Source of the DNA: Cryptomeria japonica
Lineage: Eukaryota > Streptophyta > Pinopsida > Cupressales > Cupressaceae
NCBI RefSeq assembly: GCF_030272615.1
Contig: NC_081412.1
Location: 139,440,747-139,504,746, forward strand
DNA length: 64,000 bases
Direction: 5' to 3'
Below, piece by piece: positions 32,254 through 44,266 of the stretch. Each line of letters opens with the position of its first letter. Positions within the stretch are counted from its first letter, which is position 1. Under the pieces are notes generated by a model. It made no database searches and was not told the origin of the DNA. It saw only the letters and a list, made by a program, of their open reading frames with translations. Position numbers and translations under genes: made by a program.

Positions 32254-33922
32254 TTGAGATTTTCAAGATCTCTTTATTCTAAAAATCCAGAAAAAAGTGA
32301 AAATTCAAAAAATTCAAATCAAAAAATCAGAAAATTCAAGAAAGATTTCTCAATGGAGTGGCAGCAACATCATCAAGATGAGCAACAAGTTGATATTCCT
32401 CAACTTTGGTGGAGATTCAATGCACAACTTTACCCACAGAGATTGTCTGAGTTTGCATCACCAAGGAAGTGTAGAATCCATGAGACTAATGAACATGATG
32501 AAATGCATTGCTTGACATACCTGTCAGCAGTACAAGGATAAATCTTCTTTTGGGATGTCCCCAAGCCAGAACCAGAAGAAGGCAATTTCAGTATTCCAAA
32601 AAGCAATGATCCTCTTTCAAGCTTCTTAGGGATGATTGAAAATCAACTTGTCCTAAATGGTGAAATGCATTTAGAAGGCATATTGTTACCATTGTGGTGT
32701 AGGATTCATAATGCACTCCACTCTGAATTTACTTGCTCATTGTGTGAAATGGCTATCAACCAAGTCAGCTATCAATTTGGATTGCCAGCCTTATCCGAGG
32801 AAGAGCGTATTGCGAATAAATCTTGGAGTGTACACCTTGCAGCTGAATTTAGAAGAACATATGAACAAGGCGTTGCTACATCATCTGACAGTGAAGGAAG
32901 CCAATTGCAGGTTGATGATATAAGTTCACCGGATGATCAATGCATGGCAGTGGATATCTCTCCACACCTTGCACCTAAAGAAGAATATACTGGAATACAA
33001 ATCAAGGAAGAGAATGATTCAACAACCTTTCAAGAAGGAGAGTCCCTTGATGAATTTTCATTCCTCCTACAAAAGGAGATCCTTGAGAATGAATTGCAAA
33101 AGATTTCAGGCGTTCTTGGAGAGGAAGACAATCATATTGAGATGTTGAACAATGAATTGCAAGTTATCACAAGTGAGCCCAAGTATGAAGAACAATTTGA
33201 GGGGGTGCTCAAGGACATCATCACCATCGTGCTATTTGAAGGGGCGCTAAAAGATCTCATGGAAGAAGTACAAATGGAATCGCTGTCAAAAAATTTCAAG
33301 ACAAACAAGTTATTGTGAGCGATGTGATTCATCATCAACTCCGGCCTCCCGAGACAATGCTTGAGGATGAAATACCCCCAAATATTGTATTTGATCGACT
33401 AGAGGAAATGTTTGAGGCTCAACCTATCAAGGAGTCCCAATTTTTGAAGATATGTTTACAAAGTTTCATAAGAATGCATGGTTTATGCAAGATAGCGAAC
33501 CTATTGTCACCATGGAAGTGAAGAATGAAGAGCAATTCGAGGTTATGCTAGCTCCAATCCAAAGGATTCAAGAAGAACTTACAATTGAAAACCAACATGT
33601 TGTGGATGCTTGTGGAATGATCCACCACCAATGGCGACCTCCTGAAGCGGTTGATGATCTCTCTTCTTATGATGTGAAGGTGGAGAGCACTCAAGAACTT
33701 ATATGGGAGCCCGAAACATGCCAAGTTGTCTCTTTCCTTAATCCTAGTTGTGAAAGTTATTATGATTTTGATTATGGGGATTTTGGGAAAACAACTTGCA
33801 TTCGGATAGATCATGTACCTAATGAATTGCCTCAATTGATTATCTTGCGTGAGGTGTTGATTGAATATGAGAAGTGCCTTGTGAGAGCTTGCTTTGCCGT
33901 ATTTAAGGATGAATTTGCTTGA
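32254..33922 (+). pseudogene. Gag-like ORF of the plus-strand giant-LTR element, degraded
   Basis: Frame 1 is open from 32254 to 33318 except for a TAA at 32539-32541. The rest moves through two other frames to 33922 (ends VRACFAVFKDEFA). Visible parts: WQQHHQDEQQ near the start, WCRIHNALHSEFTCSLCEMA, a long acidic stretch with repeated EEQFE/NELQ motifs, and the repeated motif IHHQ(L/W)RPPE (at 33330 and 33620). There is no zinc knuckle, protease or RT. The internal region (31999-35107) is only 3.1 kb, so the element is non-autonomous. Gag-like by position only. Confidence 0.5.
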
Positions 33923-35107
33923 CTATGAACTATCACTTTTGCCATGCTCATGTTGCATACCTTGAGAAATCATGTAAAGTCATTTACATATGTCAATTAT
34001 TTGAGTCGTGTCAAGTCTAGGAGTCTTGTATATAGCATAGTGTAGGTTTCTTTTCGCATTTTTTAGCTTAAAGGTTTTGTGGAGCCTTCTTGTTAATCTG
34101 CCTTGAGTCATTTGACTCATGATCTTCGGTGACTCAAGTAGTTTAGTTTGGTTTGTTGTGTGCTTGTTTTAGTGTAGTTTCCTTTTGTGTGCTTTAGTTT
34201 AGTTTGCTTTTAAGTCAGTCAGTTTGCTTAGTTAGGTGTCCTAAGTGGGAGCCTTCAATTGTGAGAAAGGTGTTTGTGTTGTTTGCTCACGCACTGGCAT
34301 ATTTTGGATCTTATGTTCGGTCCATTTCTTAGATATCTATTTATGAAGTGCTTTTGAATCCAAGGTTATTCCTCTCTAGCTTTATCATTTGGTTAGGACT
34401 TGTACTTGACTTGGAAGCGAATCACTTTCTGTGTCTTGATACAAACATCATTTCATTACTATATCTTTACACATTAATAAACTCTGAGTCATTATGGCTT
34501 TCCAGGTGAAGCAGTTATTAGTGAAAAATCCAAAGTCTTGCTTCAGCACCACTATAATCGTCAAACCCAAGTGAGGTTCATTGCTTACAAGCCAAAGGAA
34601 TTGACGAAATATGAAAAGAAAAGAAAGCAATATCAAAAGAAAAAAAAATGAGAAGAAAAAGAGAAAAAAAAATAAAGAAAAAATGGATGAAAATGAAATA
34701 TCAAAATTGGCTATGGCAAAATGCGAGTAAGTCCATCGGGGCTATGGACACCCAGCTGGCAATGGAGCAATATTTGTGAGATTACAGCAATAACCTCGTC
34801 GGGGCTATAGACGTTTGACTGGCAACGAGGCTCTATCCAGGATGCTTATGGAGTTTTGACAAACTACGTAGCTAATCACAATGGAACTTGGAAGTTATGA
34901 TCGTCTTGTTGAGAAGGAATGAACGCAATTGCACACACATGGGTAATCAAAGACAAAGTGCCTTGATCCGGTTTGGGATTCTTCTTCCACCTTGAGTATG
35001 TTTCTTAGTCTCTTGATAAGTTGGGTTGAATTTTCCGGAGATTCTAAGTGTGTATTAGGTATTTATCTTTGAAATGTTGAGGAACATTTATTCGAGGTGG
35101 TGCTAGA
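33923..35107 (+). other. Non-coding 3' part of the internal region
   Basis: No ORF. Contains two copies of a short motif (tcggggctat...actggcaa) at 34735-34770 and 34799-34830, and an A-rich tract near 34620-34690. The sequence before the 3' LTR (aggtggtgctaga) is a weak polypurine tract. Confidence 0.5.
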
Positions 35108-35279
35108 TGTTGCGACCTATTCACACATCACCTCATTGTGAATGGGGATCCCCACTTTTTCACTTTCTAGGGTAGTTGCCTTAGCTTAGCCGTTGGTAGT
35201 TGTCGAGTCTTTGCTATTAGACCTTTATTTGTAGTTGCTCAGCGATTGATCAAGTCTCTCTCTTTAGGGCGAAGTGAGG

Positions 35280-36060
35280 TTCAACACTTCCTTTGCCCTC
35301 CTAAGCCTTCGACTTGCTTCTCCCAGCACTGTCAGTGAGTGCCCAAACCCGATCACTCCCATTTCCATTCCTCACCATTGCCATCACCATTTTCACCCCT
35401 CCATTCTTTCCATCTCTCTCCCTTCATTCCATAGCCCTCCCTTACATCTCCCTTTCCAATTCCATTTATTTACATTCACCCTCACCTTCCCTTCCACCCT
35501 TCCATCCCTTATCCCTCCATGCTTCTTCATCTTTCACCCTAACCCTTCCACTTCCATACCATTCACTTCTTTCCTTCCAGCCTCTACATAACCTACCTTA
35601 TATTTCCTAACTTCCATCCCACATTCTAACTTACCCCTACCACTACCTTACCCTTTACCCCCACTACCACTTGCATCTCCCTTACCTTCCATCCCCTCTA
35701 CCTTCCTCTACCTTCACCTACTTAACCCTCTACCCATCCTAGCATAGCCATCCACTACCCTTTACCTACCACCCTACCTAACCCTCATCCCACCTTCCTA
35801 CACCCCCTTTACCCTTCCACTACCCCTTATACCTCCCGTTCCACTTTACTCCCCACCATATCCTAACCATTCACTACCCCTTATACCTCCCACATCCTAA
35901 ATCTACCTTCTCCCACGTATGTCCTACCCTTCCTACATCCCCCACATCCATATCCCTTATGTCTCCCTTTCCCCAACATCCTCTTCTTCCCTTCCTCGCG
36001 TGGCACTTTCCCTACCACTCTTCACTTCCACATCCCACTTCACCTCACATTTCTTCATCC
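35280..36060 (+). repeat. Pyrimidine- and C-rich low-complexity tract
   Basis: Long run of ccttcc, taccact, accctta motifs with almost no G on the plus strand. ORFs rich in Ser, Leu, Pro and His here are artefacts. Confidence 0.85.
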
Positions 36061-36287
36061 ATCCTTGCTACACATTTTAGGCCCCACACACTCCAAAATG
36101 AAGAATTAAATAGGTTTTTCTTAAGGACTCTTTGCTGGGACCCACTAACTTCTGGCTTCCACATCCCACTTCACCTCACATTTCTTCATCCATCCTTGCT
36201 ACACAGTTTAGGCCCCACACACTCTAAAATGAAGAATTAAATAGGTTTTTCTTAAAGACTCTTTGCTGGGACCCACTAGCTTCTGGC
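36025..36287. repeat. 131-bp tandem duplication
   Basis: Copies start cttccacatcccacttcacc at 36025 and 36156 and both run through gacccacta. Only a few bases differ between them. Confidence 0.9.
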
Positions 36288-36289
36288 TT

Positions 36290-37349
36290 GGGAATTTATA
36301 ATGTTTTTTTAAGGTATTGCAATTGCCTTTGACTTTGCATGGGCCCCACCAAAATTTTGGAATGAAAGAAAAAAACATTAAGGCATTTTAAACAAAAGGG
36401 AGGGCATCCACCTCACTCTACCCCACGTCCCTTCCATCTTATCCCCTCCATGGCACCTCTTTACCACATCCACCACCTTTCTTGCCGCAATGTTCCCCTT
36501 ACCATTACACCTTTCCCTTCCCTTTTACACCCGTGGCATCTTCGGGACCCTCCAAAACTCTAGGATGGAGGATATAAAGCAGTTCACTTCAATTTAGTTC
36601 AAACTTCCAAGTTCGTACCTGCTCAAAAGGATTCACAGTGGAAGAAGATTTCAATTACTGATTGGCTTCAAAGGAGAGAAGATTTTCAAGCATAAATAAG
36701 GTGAATTATAAAGGATAAGCTGTGTAAGAGAGGACTCAAGTAGACTGGTTCCTGATCAAAGAGTTCTATCAAATCTCTGGGAAGTGATCAGACCTCATTC
36801 ACCCTTCATTTAAATGCAATTTCCAGTGGATTAATTTCTTTGAGTTTAGACCATAATCAGACCTAAGGATATGATTAATATGTATGAGGTTTGAATTCAA
36901 ATTATGTCTCTTTGCAGGTAAATTGCAAACAAGGTGAAGATGGTACAAATGGAAAGCAAAATCCCTATCAGTCTTGGTGAAGAAGGGCAATCAACATTTG
37001 ATCAGATAGAAGAGATTAATGCTCAGAATCAGACCTGGAAGATGTAAGATCAGACCTAAAGGAGATTAAAACCAGACTTAGGAAGTGAAAATTAAGTGAG
37101 GATTTCAGATCTGAGAAAACAAGTAATTAGGCCTAAGATGTTGAAGATCAAACCCAAATCAGAACATGGGGCAAAGAATGATTTTACAGTTGCAGAAGTA
37201 AATAGAAACAACAGGATGCACATTTCAGATTACATCAATGAGCCTAAAAGGACCGATTTAGTTACTTGCAATCAAAACAACCAAAGTTTGATCAAAATCT
37301 GAAGGATTCATACAAAAGAAGCTATTGAAACCGATCTGGCCTAGGATAC
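36290..37349. other. LTR sequence without a recognisable feature
   Basis: Part of the giant 3' LTR up to the LTR3 insertion. Several 'cagacctaa(g/a)' motifs recur between 36850 and 37150. No gene. Confidence 0.4.
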
Positions 37350-38235
37350 TGTTGATGTGTCTTTTGTACACGACCAAACACAGAATAAAATACCTAAAGG
37401 TACCTTATCCTCTCTTGAATAAAGCTTCCCCGAATGCTGAAGATCTCGCAGAAGGATCAATCGGAGTAGCTCCAAGGTTCTGATTGTAGGTTCTCTACGT
37501 GTGGATAAGCTCTTGCGGTATGATGTGATTTTGCTGGAATCACAAGGGGACTTACATTCGATGACCTGAGCGTCTGATTTGCTTTGGATATCACTGGAAC
37601 GTGGGTCTTTACTAATCCTTGATTTTTAAAAAAGGGAAAAGGATAAGGGTTGGAGAAGGATCTAATTCTAACACTAAGAATGTAGGAGCAATGGATGACC
37701 TTTGATGAAACTTTAGCTAAGTCTTGCTTTGACATGCTAGGATCATCTCCACAAGGTTAGTGCGATCTTCTAAGGAAAGCTTTGATGTTTAGATCACCGC
37801 TACAAGCAAAGACACCGTCAGGTTGATGCATATCAATGAAGAAGCGATAATTGAAGTTAAGCTTAAGCTGAATGATTCCAGTTGACTACGCAAGGCAAGT
37901 TTGCAATCAACAAACCGCTAGTAGCATGGATATAGAAATCTCACCATTGATCATACAAATTTCTTCCATTCATCTAATAACATGAAATTAAATTTGTTAA
38001 GTATAGAGACCATGCAAATTGTAGAATCGACACATAGAATTCACCATTCCTTCAATGAAGTTTACATGTCTTTTGCAACAATCTCTTGGCAACAATCTTT
38101 GCCTTCTCTTTCTACTCTACTCTAAACTACTATCTACTATTGAGCTACTAATTATTGACTATCTCTCTTTTGCTAACTCCTAACTATTCTCTAACTATTC
38201 TTTGACTATTCTCCTTTACAAATGAAGAGCCAGGG

Positions 38236-38328
38236 CTTTATATATAGAGAGCCCTTTACAAATTGATAGCTCTAATTGACTTAGAATCAATGGCTAGGAT
38301 TAAAGGATAGAAACCCTAATTAGGGTTT
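38236..38328 (-). promoter_or_regulatory. LTR3 core promoter: inverted telo-box palindrome plus TATA box
   Basis: Minus strand: AAACCCTAATTAGGGTTT at 38311-38328, then CTCTATATATAAAGCCC at 38236-38252, then cttcatttgtaaaggag. Same order as in LTR1 and the 3' LTR, with longer spacing here (about 58 bp). Confidence 0.8.
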
Positions 38329-38979
38329 GTTATAACAAACTTCCTTAGCCAATGAGAAAATTACATTCCAGGAGTGAGGACCAATAGGAAGCAGGGGTAG
38401 GTATACCGAAGTTTGTGCCGTCCCCGATGAGTCAGGTACATTGAATCTGGACATGCTGAGGTGGACCAATCCAACTGGAGGAAAAATAACTGGGATGCCA
38501 CCTTGTCTGACGTTTGTGCCTGGGTTGATCTCTTTTTTGTCTCAATTTGATGATTGGATGAATGATGTACCTCCTTGACTCCCATGTGCTTGATGAGGCT
38601 TCCTTACTGTCAAGTCTTCCTTCTCCGGTAGCATACCTTGCCTTGAAGTGTTGGCGAAGCCTTTCTTTGTCATCTTGTGGTTCCTTAGTGTGGTGAAGTG
38701 AAGGTTTTGGGGGTAGCTGGCAACTCCTTGAACACATGTAGTCCTCCAATGCTGCAAAAAACACCTTGAGTCCACCTTTATGCCTTCGGAATGTCCTTGA
38801 TGATGATGGACTAGAACAGGTTGTCCTTGTCCTAATCTTCTTCCATCTGCAAAACAAACCAAAAGGTGATTAAGGACACAATAAATTCATTCAACATAGC
38901 ATTTTCTACCTTAAAACATCAACAAGAAGACATCAAAAAGAAGTTTGCTCAAGATCCTTCCCAGAGACGGGCCCTATAA

Positions 38980-41950
38980 AAATTTCGCTTTGGACCCTTT
39001 GGAAGGGTCAGGAGCAAAATTTGCATTTTAGCTCAAATTTCATCATCTCCTTGCCTTGAACTTCTCTTGACCTTTGAATCGCTTTCTCCTGAAGACATCA
39101 TTGATTTGACCCCCAAAAAGACCAAAAAGAGGATTTCGCTCTGGACCTAGGCCAAGGACAAGACCTATAGGGAATTTTGCTCTGGACCCTTTGGAAGGGT
39201 TAGGAGTGAAATTTGCATTCTAGGACAAAATCTATCATTTCTCTACTCCAAAATGCCTTCCAAAGCAAGCATACACTAGTCTTCTCTCCACCAAGGCTTA
39301 GGAATTCATACCTTGACCTTCATCATGGGCAAACTAGGTGATTTTGGGAATTTCACTATGGACCCTTTGGAAGGGTCAAGAGCAAAATTCATTCTTTAGC
39401 TCAAAATCCTTACTTTTTGAACTCATAACCCATTCAATACATGCCTATGGCAATCTTTATGTCCAATTCACCTTCATCAACGCTTGTCTTAACACAAATT
39501 TGGAAGAAAAAGGATATTTTGAGAATTTCGCTCTGGACCCTTTGGAAGGGTCAGGAGTGAAATTCAAGTTTTAGACTTGATCCTTCATTTCCTTCACTTC
39601 AATTCATCTTACAAGGCAAAAATACATCACTCCACCTTCAACCACGCCATAGGAATCAATGTTTTGGCTTCACACAAGGAGAAAATAGGTGGTTTGAGGA
39701 ATTTCGCTCTGGACCCTTTGGAAGGGTCAGGAGCGAAATTCATTCTTTGCTTGTTTTCTCTTACTTAGCCCCATTCTTCTCACTTCGTTCTACCTTGACT
39801 CTCCCTTTGGAACCTTCTCCCATGTATGCAACACTTTGTTTGACCTGAAAATGGCTTGCTAGGAGAAATTCGCTAAAAATCATGGCCAGGGACAAGACCT
39901 ATTTAGGATTTTCCCCTGGACCCTTTGGAAGGATTAGGAGCGAAATCCTTGTCCTAGCTCAAAATCTTCATTTTTGGTGGCCATAATCCATTCAAGGGAA
40001 TGCCTAGGGGTATCTTCCAACTTATTTCACCTTGATCAAGGTTTGTCTTGACACAAAAGTTGGAAGAAAGAATAGGTTTTGGGATTTTCGCTCTGGACCC
40101 TTTGGAAGGGTCAGGAGCGAAATCCATGTTCTTGACCTCATTTCTTCATTTTTCCACTTTAATTCACCTCAAAAGGGCAAGGACATATTACTCCATTCCT
40201 ATCTAGGCCATAAAAACCAAGAATTTGACTTTCTTTGAAGGGGAAATAGGTGTTCTTAAGAATTTCGCTCTAGACCCTTTGGAAGGGTCAGGGGCGAAAT
40301 TCTGCTTCTAGGCCAAAATCCTTCACATTTGGTGATCACTAGCAGCTCAAAGCCATGCTTAAGGACATCTCCAATCCTAATTCACCTTGAACCACTCTTG
40401 GCTTGGCACAAAATTGAGAGAAAAGGGAGGGTTTGGGGAATTTCGCTCTAGACCCTTTAGAAGGGTCAGGAGCGAAATCCACATTTTAGGCTTCACTCCT
40501 CATCTCTTCAACTCCAATCTTCCTTGCAAGGCGAAAATACACCACTCCACTTGCATCCATGCCATAAGAATCAAGGTATTGACCTCATCTAAGAAGAAAA
40601 TAGGATTTTTCAAGAATTTTGCGCTGGACCCTTTGGAAGGGTCAGGAGCGAAATTCATGATTTAGGACAAAATCCTTCACTCCTCCACTTCTAATCACTT
40701 CCTAAGGCAAAAACATGTCAATCCACTTCCAAAAAGTCCAAGGAACAAGGCTTTTGGTCAAAACAAGGAAGAAAATAGTGCTTATGGAGAATTTCGCTCT
40801 GGACCCTTCGAAAGGGTCAATAGCAAAATTCTTGTTCTAGGTTGATTTCACACTTCTTCCCTTCAATCCACCTTCAAACTTGATCAAACTCACCTTTCCT
40901 CACCACAATCAAGTCTATTTGCCATCCACTGAGCTCAAAATCCTCACTTTTCAATGTCTTAGGCAAAATAGGGGGTCAAATTGAGGATTTCGCTCGGGAC
41001 CCTTTGGAAGGGTCAGGAGCGAAATTCTCCTTCTAGGTTGATTTGTACCACTTCATCGCCTCAAACCTCCTCTCAAAGGCAAATATGCATCAAAGTCTTC
41101 CCAATACGCCTTAGAAGCTAAGGATTTGGTCTAAGCAAGGAAGCAAATGAGGCTTATGAAGAATTTCGCTCTAGACCCTTTGGAAGGGTCAAGAGCGAAA
41201 TTCAAGATTTTGGACAAAATCCTCACTTTTCAATGCTTTCAATCACTTCCTAAGGCAAGAACATATCAATCTACCCCTACCATGTCCAAGGAACAAGGCT
41301 TTTAGTGCAAACAAGGAAGAAAAAAGGTGTCTTCTAAGAATTTTGCTCTGGACCCTTTGGAAGGGTCAGGAGCGAAATTCACTTTTAGGCTCAAATCTTG
41401 ACTTCATCTCTCACATTTCTTCATCCAAACAAGTGAATTGCCTTCAATGATTCCTGGGAATGAGCTAGTTCCTAGTTTAGGTCAAGGTGAAATGTCCTAT
41501 AGAGGAATTCACTCTAGACCCTTTGGAAAGGTCAAGAGCTAAATTTGACATTTTAGCCTCTCCGTCAGGATTCATACATGGAATATAACATTTAAGTATA
41601 AGGCACTTATACTTTAAGTTATATTCCATATATATTGTCAGAATGTTTGAGAGTGGTTTCGGACCTCCAGGAGTTATAATGCAAAATCTAGTTTTTGGAG
41701 GATTCTTCAATTTTCCAAACAGTCAAATTTCAGGATCAGGATGACATTCCAGACAGCCAAATTTCAGGACAATTGAGGATCAGGATGACATTCTAGACTT
41801 CTCAAGGTGAATTCGCTCTGCCCTTGATGCATTTCCTTCCCTATCTTTGCCAATTCTCTCAACCACTCACTAACTTAGGTCAAATTTTAGGTCCCTTATG
41901 AAATTTCGCTCTGGACCCTTTGGAAGGGTTCGGAGCGAAATTCAAGTTTT
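38980..41950. repeat. 176-bp-period array of 16 hairpin units in U3 of LTR3
   Basis: The core ATTTCGCTC-tgga-CCCTT-tgg-AAGGG-tcag-GAGCGAAAT is an interrupted inverted repeat. Its ggaccc lies at 38992, 39184, 39360, 39535, 39711, 39918, 40095, 40272, 40450, 40626, 40801, 40997, 41173, 41350, 41516 and 41913. Most spacings are 175-178 bp (exceptions 192, 207, 196, 166 and 397). Spacers are also related (for example caaaatccttcact...cctaaggcaa), so the true monomer is ~176 bp. The hairpin arms are better conserved than the spacers. Confidence 0.95.
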
Positions 41951-42385
41951 GCTCAAATTCCTTGACCTTTTCATCAAATCATCATGTCTAGATTTGTCCA
42001 AGGCGTCTGGAAAGGACAGATAGGTCAACTATTCATCAATCAACGCTCAAGACTTCATCACTCACCAATTTGACCTAACTCGGACCTTCAAAGATGATAT
42101 TCACTCACCAAGCTTCATTGACCTCCTCAAACTCAAACAAGATACAATTAGCAATAAGAGCAAAACTTTGTCCTAAGGAAGACTTTCAAAGATGATCCTA
42201 ACCCGGAGAATCCACTGACTCACCTTGGCTCAAGCAGAGCCTGCCATCTTAGTGATCCCCCTGGCAACACTTAGCATGCAAAGGCTAATAGACAAAACCC
42301 TAAAAGACCTAGAAACAAAACCCTAGAAATCAAAAAGGTAGGGGTCCCCATTTGCAATGGGGCGATGTGTGAATATGTCACAACA

Positions 42386-42640
42386 GATACACAATTTGAT
42401 CCCTTAGTGGACTGATATGTTGTTTGAAGGTCAATGGATAGTGATGCTTGAATATTCTTGTAGTAAGGAGAAAAACCTAGGCGAATGGAGCATTGTGCCT
42501 TGACACAAGTGCAATCTTCCTTTGCTCATAGACATGAATAATTGACATAAGGGCTGGACTGAAGATTGAATCAAAGGTGTTGATGAAAGCAAGCTGGAGA
42601 TAGCTATTTAAGGTGACTTCCACTGCCATCCAAATAGTCC
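42386..42640. other. Giant 3' LTR resumes after LTR3
   Basis: Begins with the second GATAC copy. No gene; the 93-codon minus ORF 42477-42758 lies in repeats. Confidence 0.5.
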
Positions 42641-43260
42641 AATGCACTTCCATTGCTCCCTCATTGGAGCGAACTTCTTTGATGCATTTCCTTTGCTCCA
42701 GTTTTGGAGCGAAGTTTACTTCCATTGCCCAAGCTTTGAAGCGACTTCCTTTGCTCATGCATAGGAGTGAAATTTTTTGAGCAACTTCCTTTGCTCCTTG
42801 GGAGGAGTGGTCTCACTTCCGTTGCTCCTTAGAAGGAGCGATCCTTATGCCTCACCTTGGATATTACCTTCCCTTTGCTTATTGACAGAGACATGAATTG
42901 GTGGAAGGGATCAAATTGATAGAGGAGTTGATAGAGATGACAAGTATTGATGCACTTCCATTGCTCAAAGCTAGGAGTGATTTCCATTGCTCATGCATTG
43001 AAGCGGATTTCCTTTGCTCATCTAGGAGAATACACTTCCTTTGCTCCTCAATTGGAGCGATTTCCATTGCCTCTCAACAGGAGCGAACTTTTGATGCATT
43101 TCCTTTGCCTTTCAAAAGGAGCGAAATTCCATTGGTCATGTTTAGGAGCTAACATTTGAAGTCACTTCCTTTGCTCCTCAATTGGAGCGAAATTCACTTC
43201 TTGTGCTCATGCCTTGAAGCGAACTTCGTTTGCCACTTTGGAGGAGCGAATTTCCCTTTT
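42640..43260. repeat. ~45-bp repeats with short GCTCC...GGAGC hairpins
   Basis: About 14 units of cttcctttgctcc-(loop)-ggagcgaa type, for example at 42650, 42695, 42800, 42825, 43035 and 43170. It is a different array from that in LTR3, but both place TTCGCTC/GAGCGAA arms in U3. ORFs rich in IEFAALVIEFAAL next to it (43426-43635) come from a similar short repeat. Confidence 0.85.
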
Positions 43261-44174
43261 GGCTCATTGAAAGAATAAGTATTTTTGGGCACTAAGAATA
43301 AAAAATGTTTTAAAATCACCAAGTCGGCCCTATCAACATTTATGATTTTATGTGCAAAACCTTAAGAAGTCGGCCTATCAGGTGAAAGGACGCGCCTATT
43401 CCTCTATACGCCTATAAAGAGGCATTCAATTAGACATTTGAATCGTCAATTCAAAACAAATTTCTTCTCCAAAAAGCAGAGCAGCAAATTCAATAACAAG
43501 AGCAGCGAATTCAATCATAAGGGAGGCAAATTTGATAACAAGAGCAGCGACTTTAATCAAAGGTGCAGTGAATTGGATCAGGTTATAGAAGCAAGGTAGA
43601 AGGAACTTTATCGCTTGAAGAAGATAAAGACTCACACATCAATGCCAGCATGTTTAAATCAAAGACAAATGGGACAAGAGGTCAGCATCAATATCAGCAA
43701 CATGAGACAAAGTAAATACAACATGAGTATGAAGGCACTCAAGGGAGAAAAAATTTCACAATCTTGAATTTCCTCCGGAAATCCAAGAATCATTGCTAGT
43801 ACATTGGGTGATTGTTGCAGAAGAGTAAGTCAAAGTTAGAGGATTAGCTTGAACAACATGATATAGTTTGGAAACACGCCTTCGTCATCATCACTGCCAA
43901 AGTTTGAAATGTTGAGTATCAAGAGATATTGTTCAATACTCTTTCATGATAATGAATCAAGTTTACAAGTGCAAGTTGAGGTGGCATCCTAATCATCATT
44001 CCACCAATCAGAAGAGTTCCACACCAGCATGTCCAGATGCAATGCACTTGACTCACCCATGGGGGCACAAACTCCAATGTACCTACCCTCACTATCTATT
44101 GGTCAAATATTCCAGAGAGGACAAATGCCCAAATATTGTAATTATTTCATTGGCTAAGAAGAGTTTGTTCCAAC

Positions 44175-44266
44175 AAACCCTAATTAGGGTTTCTATCATG
44201 TAATCTTGGTCGTTGATCTGGATTCGATCCAAGCCATTTATTTGTAAGAGGAGCACTATAAAAGGC
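44175..44266 (+). promoter_or_regulatory. Core promoter of the giant 3' LTR
   Basis: Palindrome AAACCCTAATTAGGGTTT at 44175-44192, TATA box CTATAAAAGGC at 44256-44266, then the conserved ccctcatttgtaaagg. Same elements as LTR1 and LTR3, on the opposite strand. Confidence 0.8.

Larger units (their letters stand above)
37350..42385 (-). mobile_element. LTR3: giant solo LTR, 5036 bp, nested in the 3' giant LTR
   Basis: Bounded by TGTTGATGTGTC and ...GTGTGAATATGTCACAACA, with perfect TSD GATAC at 37345-37349 and 42386-42390. It lies opposite in orientation to the LTR it sits in. On the minus strand: U3 with the 16-unit array (41950-38980), a palindrome (38311-38328), a TATA box (38236-38252), then the transcribed part. 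It is homologous to LTR1 and LTR2 over the transcribed part and both ends, but its U3 is unrelated to theirs by eye. Confidence 0.92.

Noticed and set aside
35274..35610. Overlapping Ser/Pro/His-rich ORFs of about 100 codons
   Set aside because: Artefacts of a C-rich tract inside the giant LTR; no motif, and open in two frames.
38432..38857. 141-codon minus ORF in LTR3
   Set aside because: Overlaps another ORF of 106 codons in a second frame and has no homologous ORF in the other giant LTRs; treated as U3 sequence.
38980..41950. Regularly spaced repeats resembling a CRISPR array
   Set aside because: Period 176 bp, spacers are related to each other, no cas genes, eukaryotic LTR context: a tandem satellite-like array.
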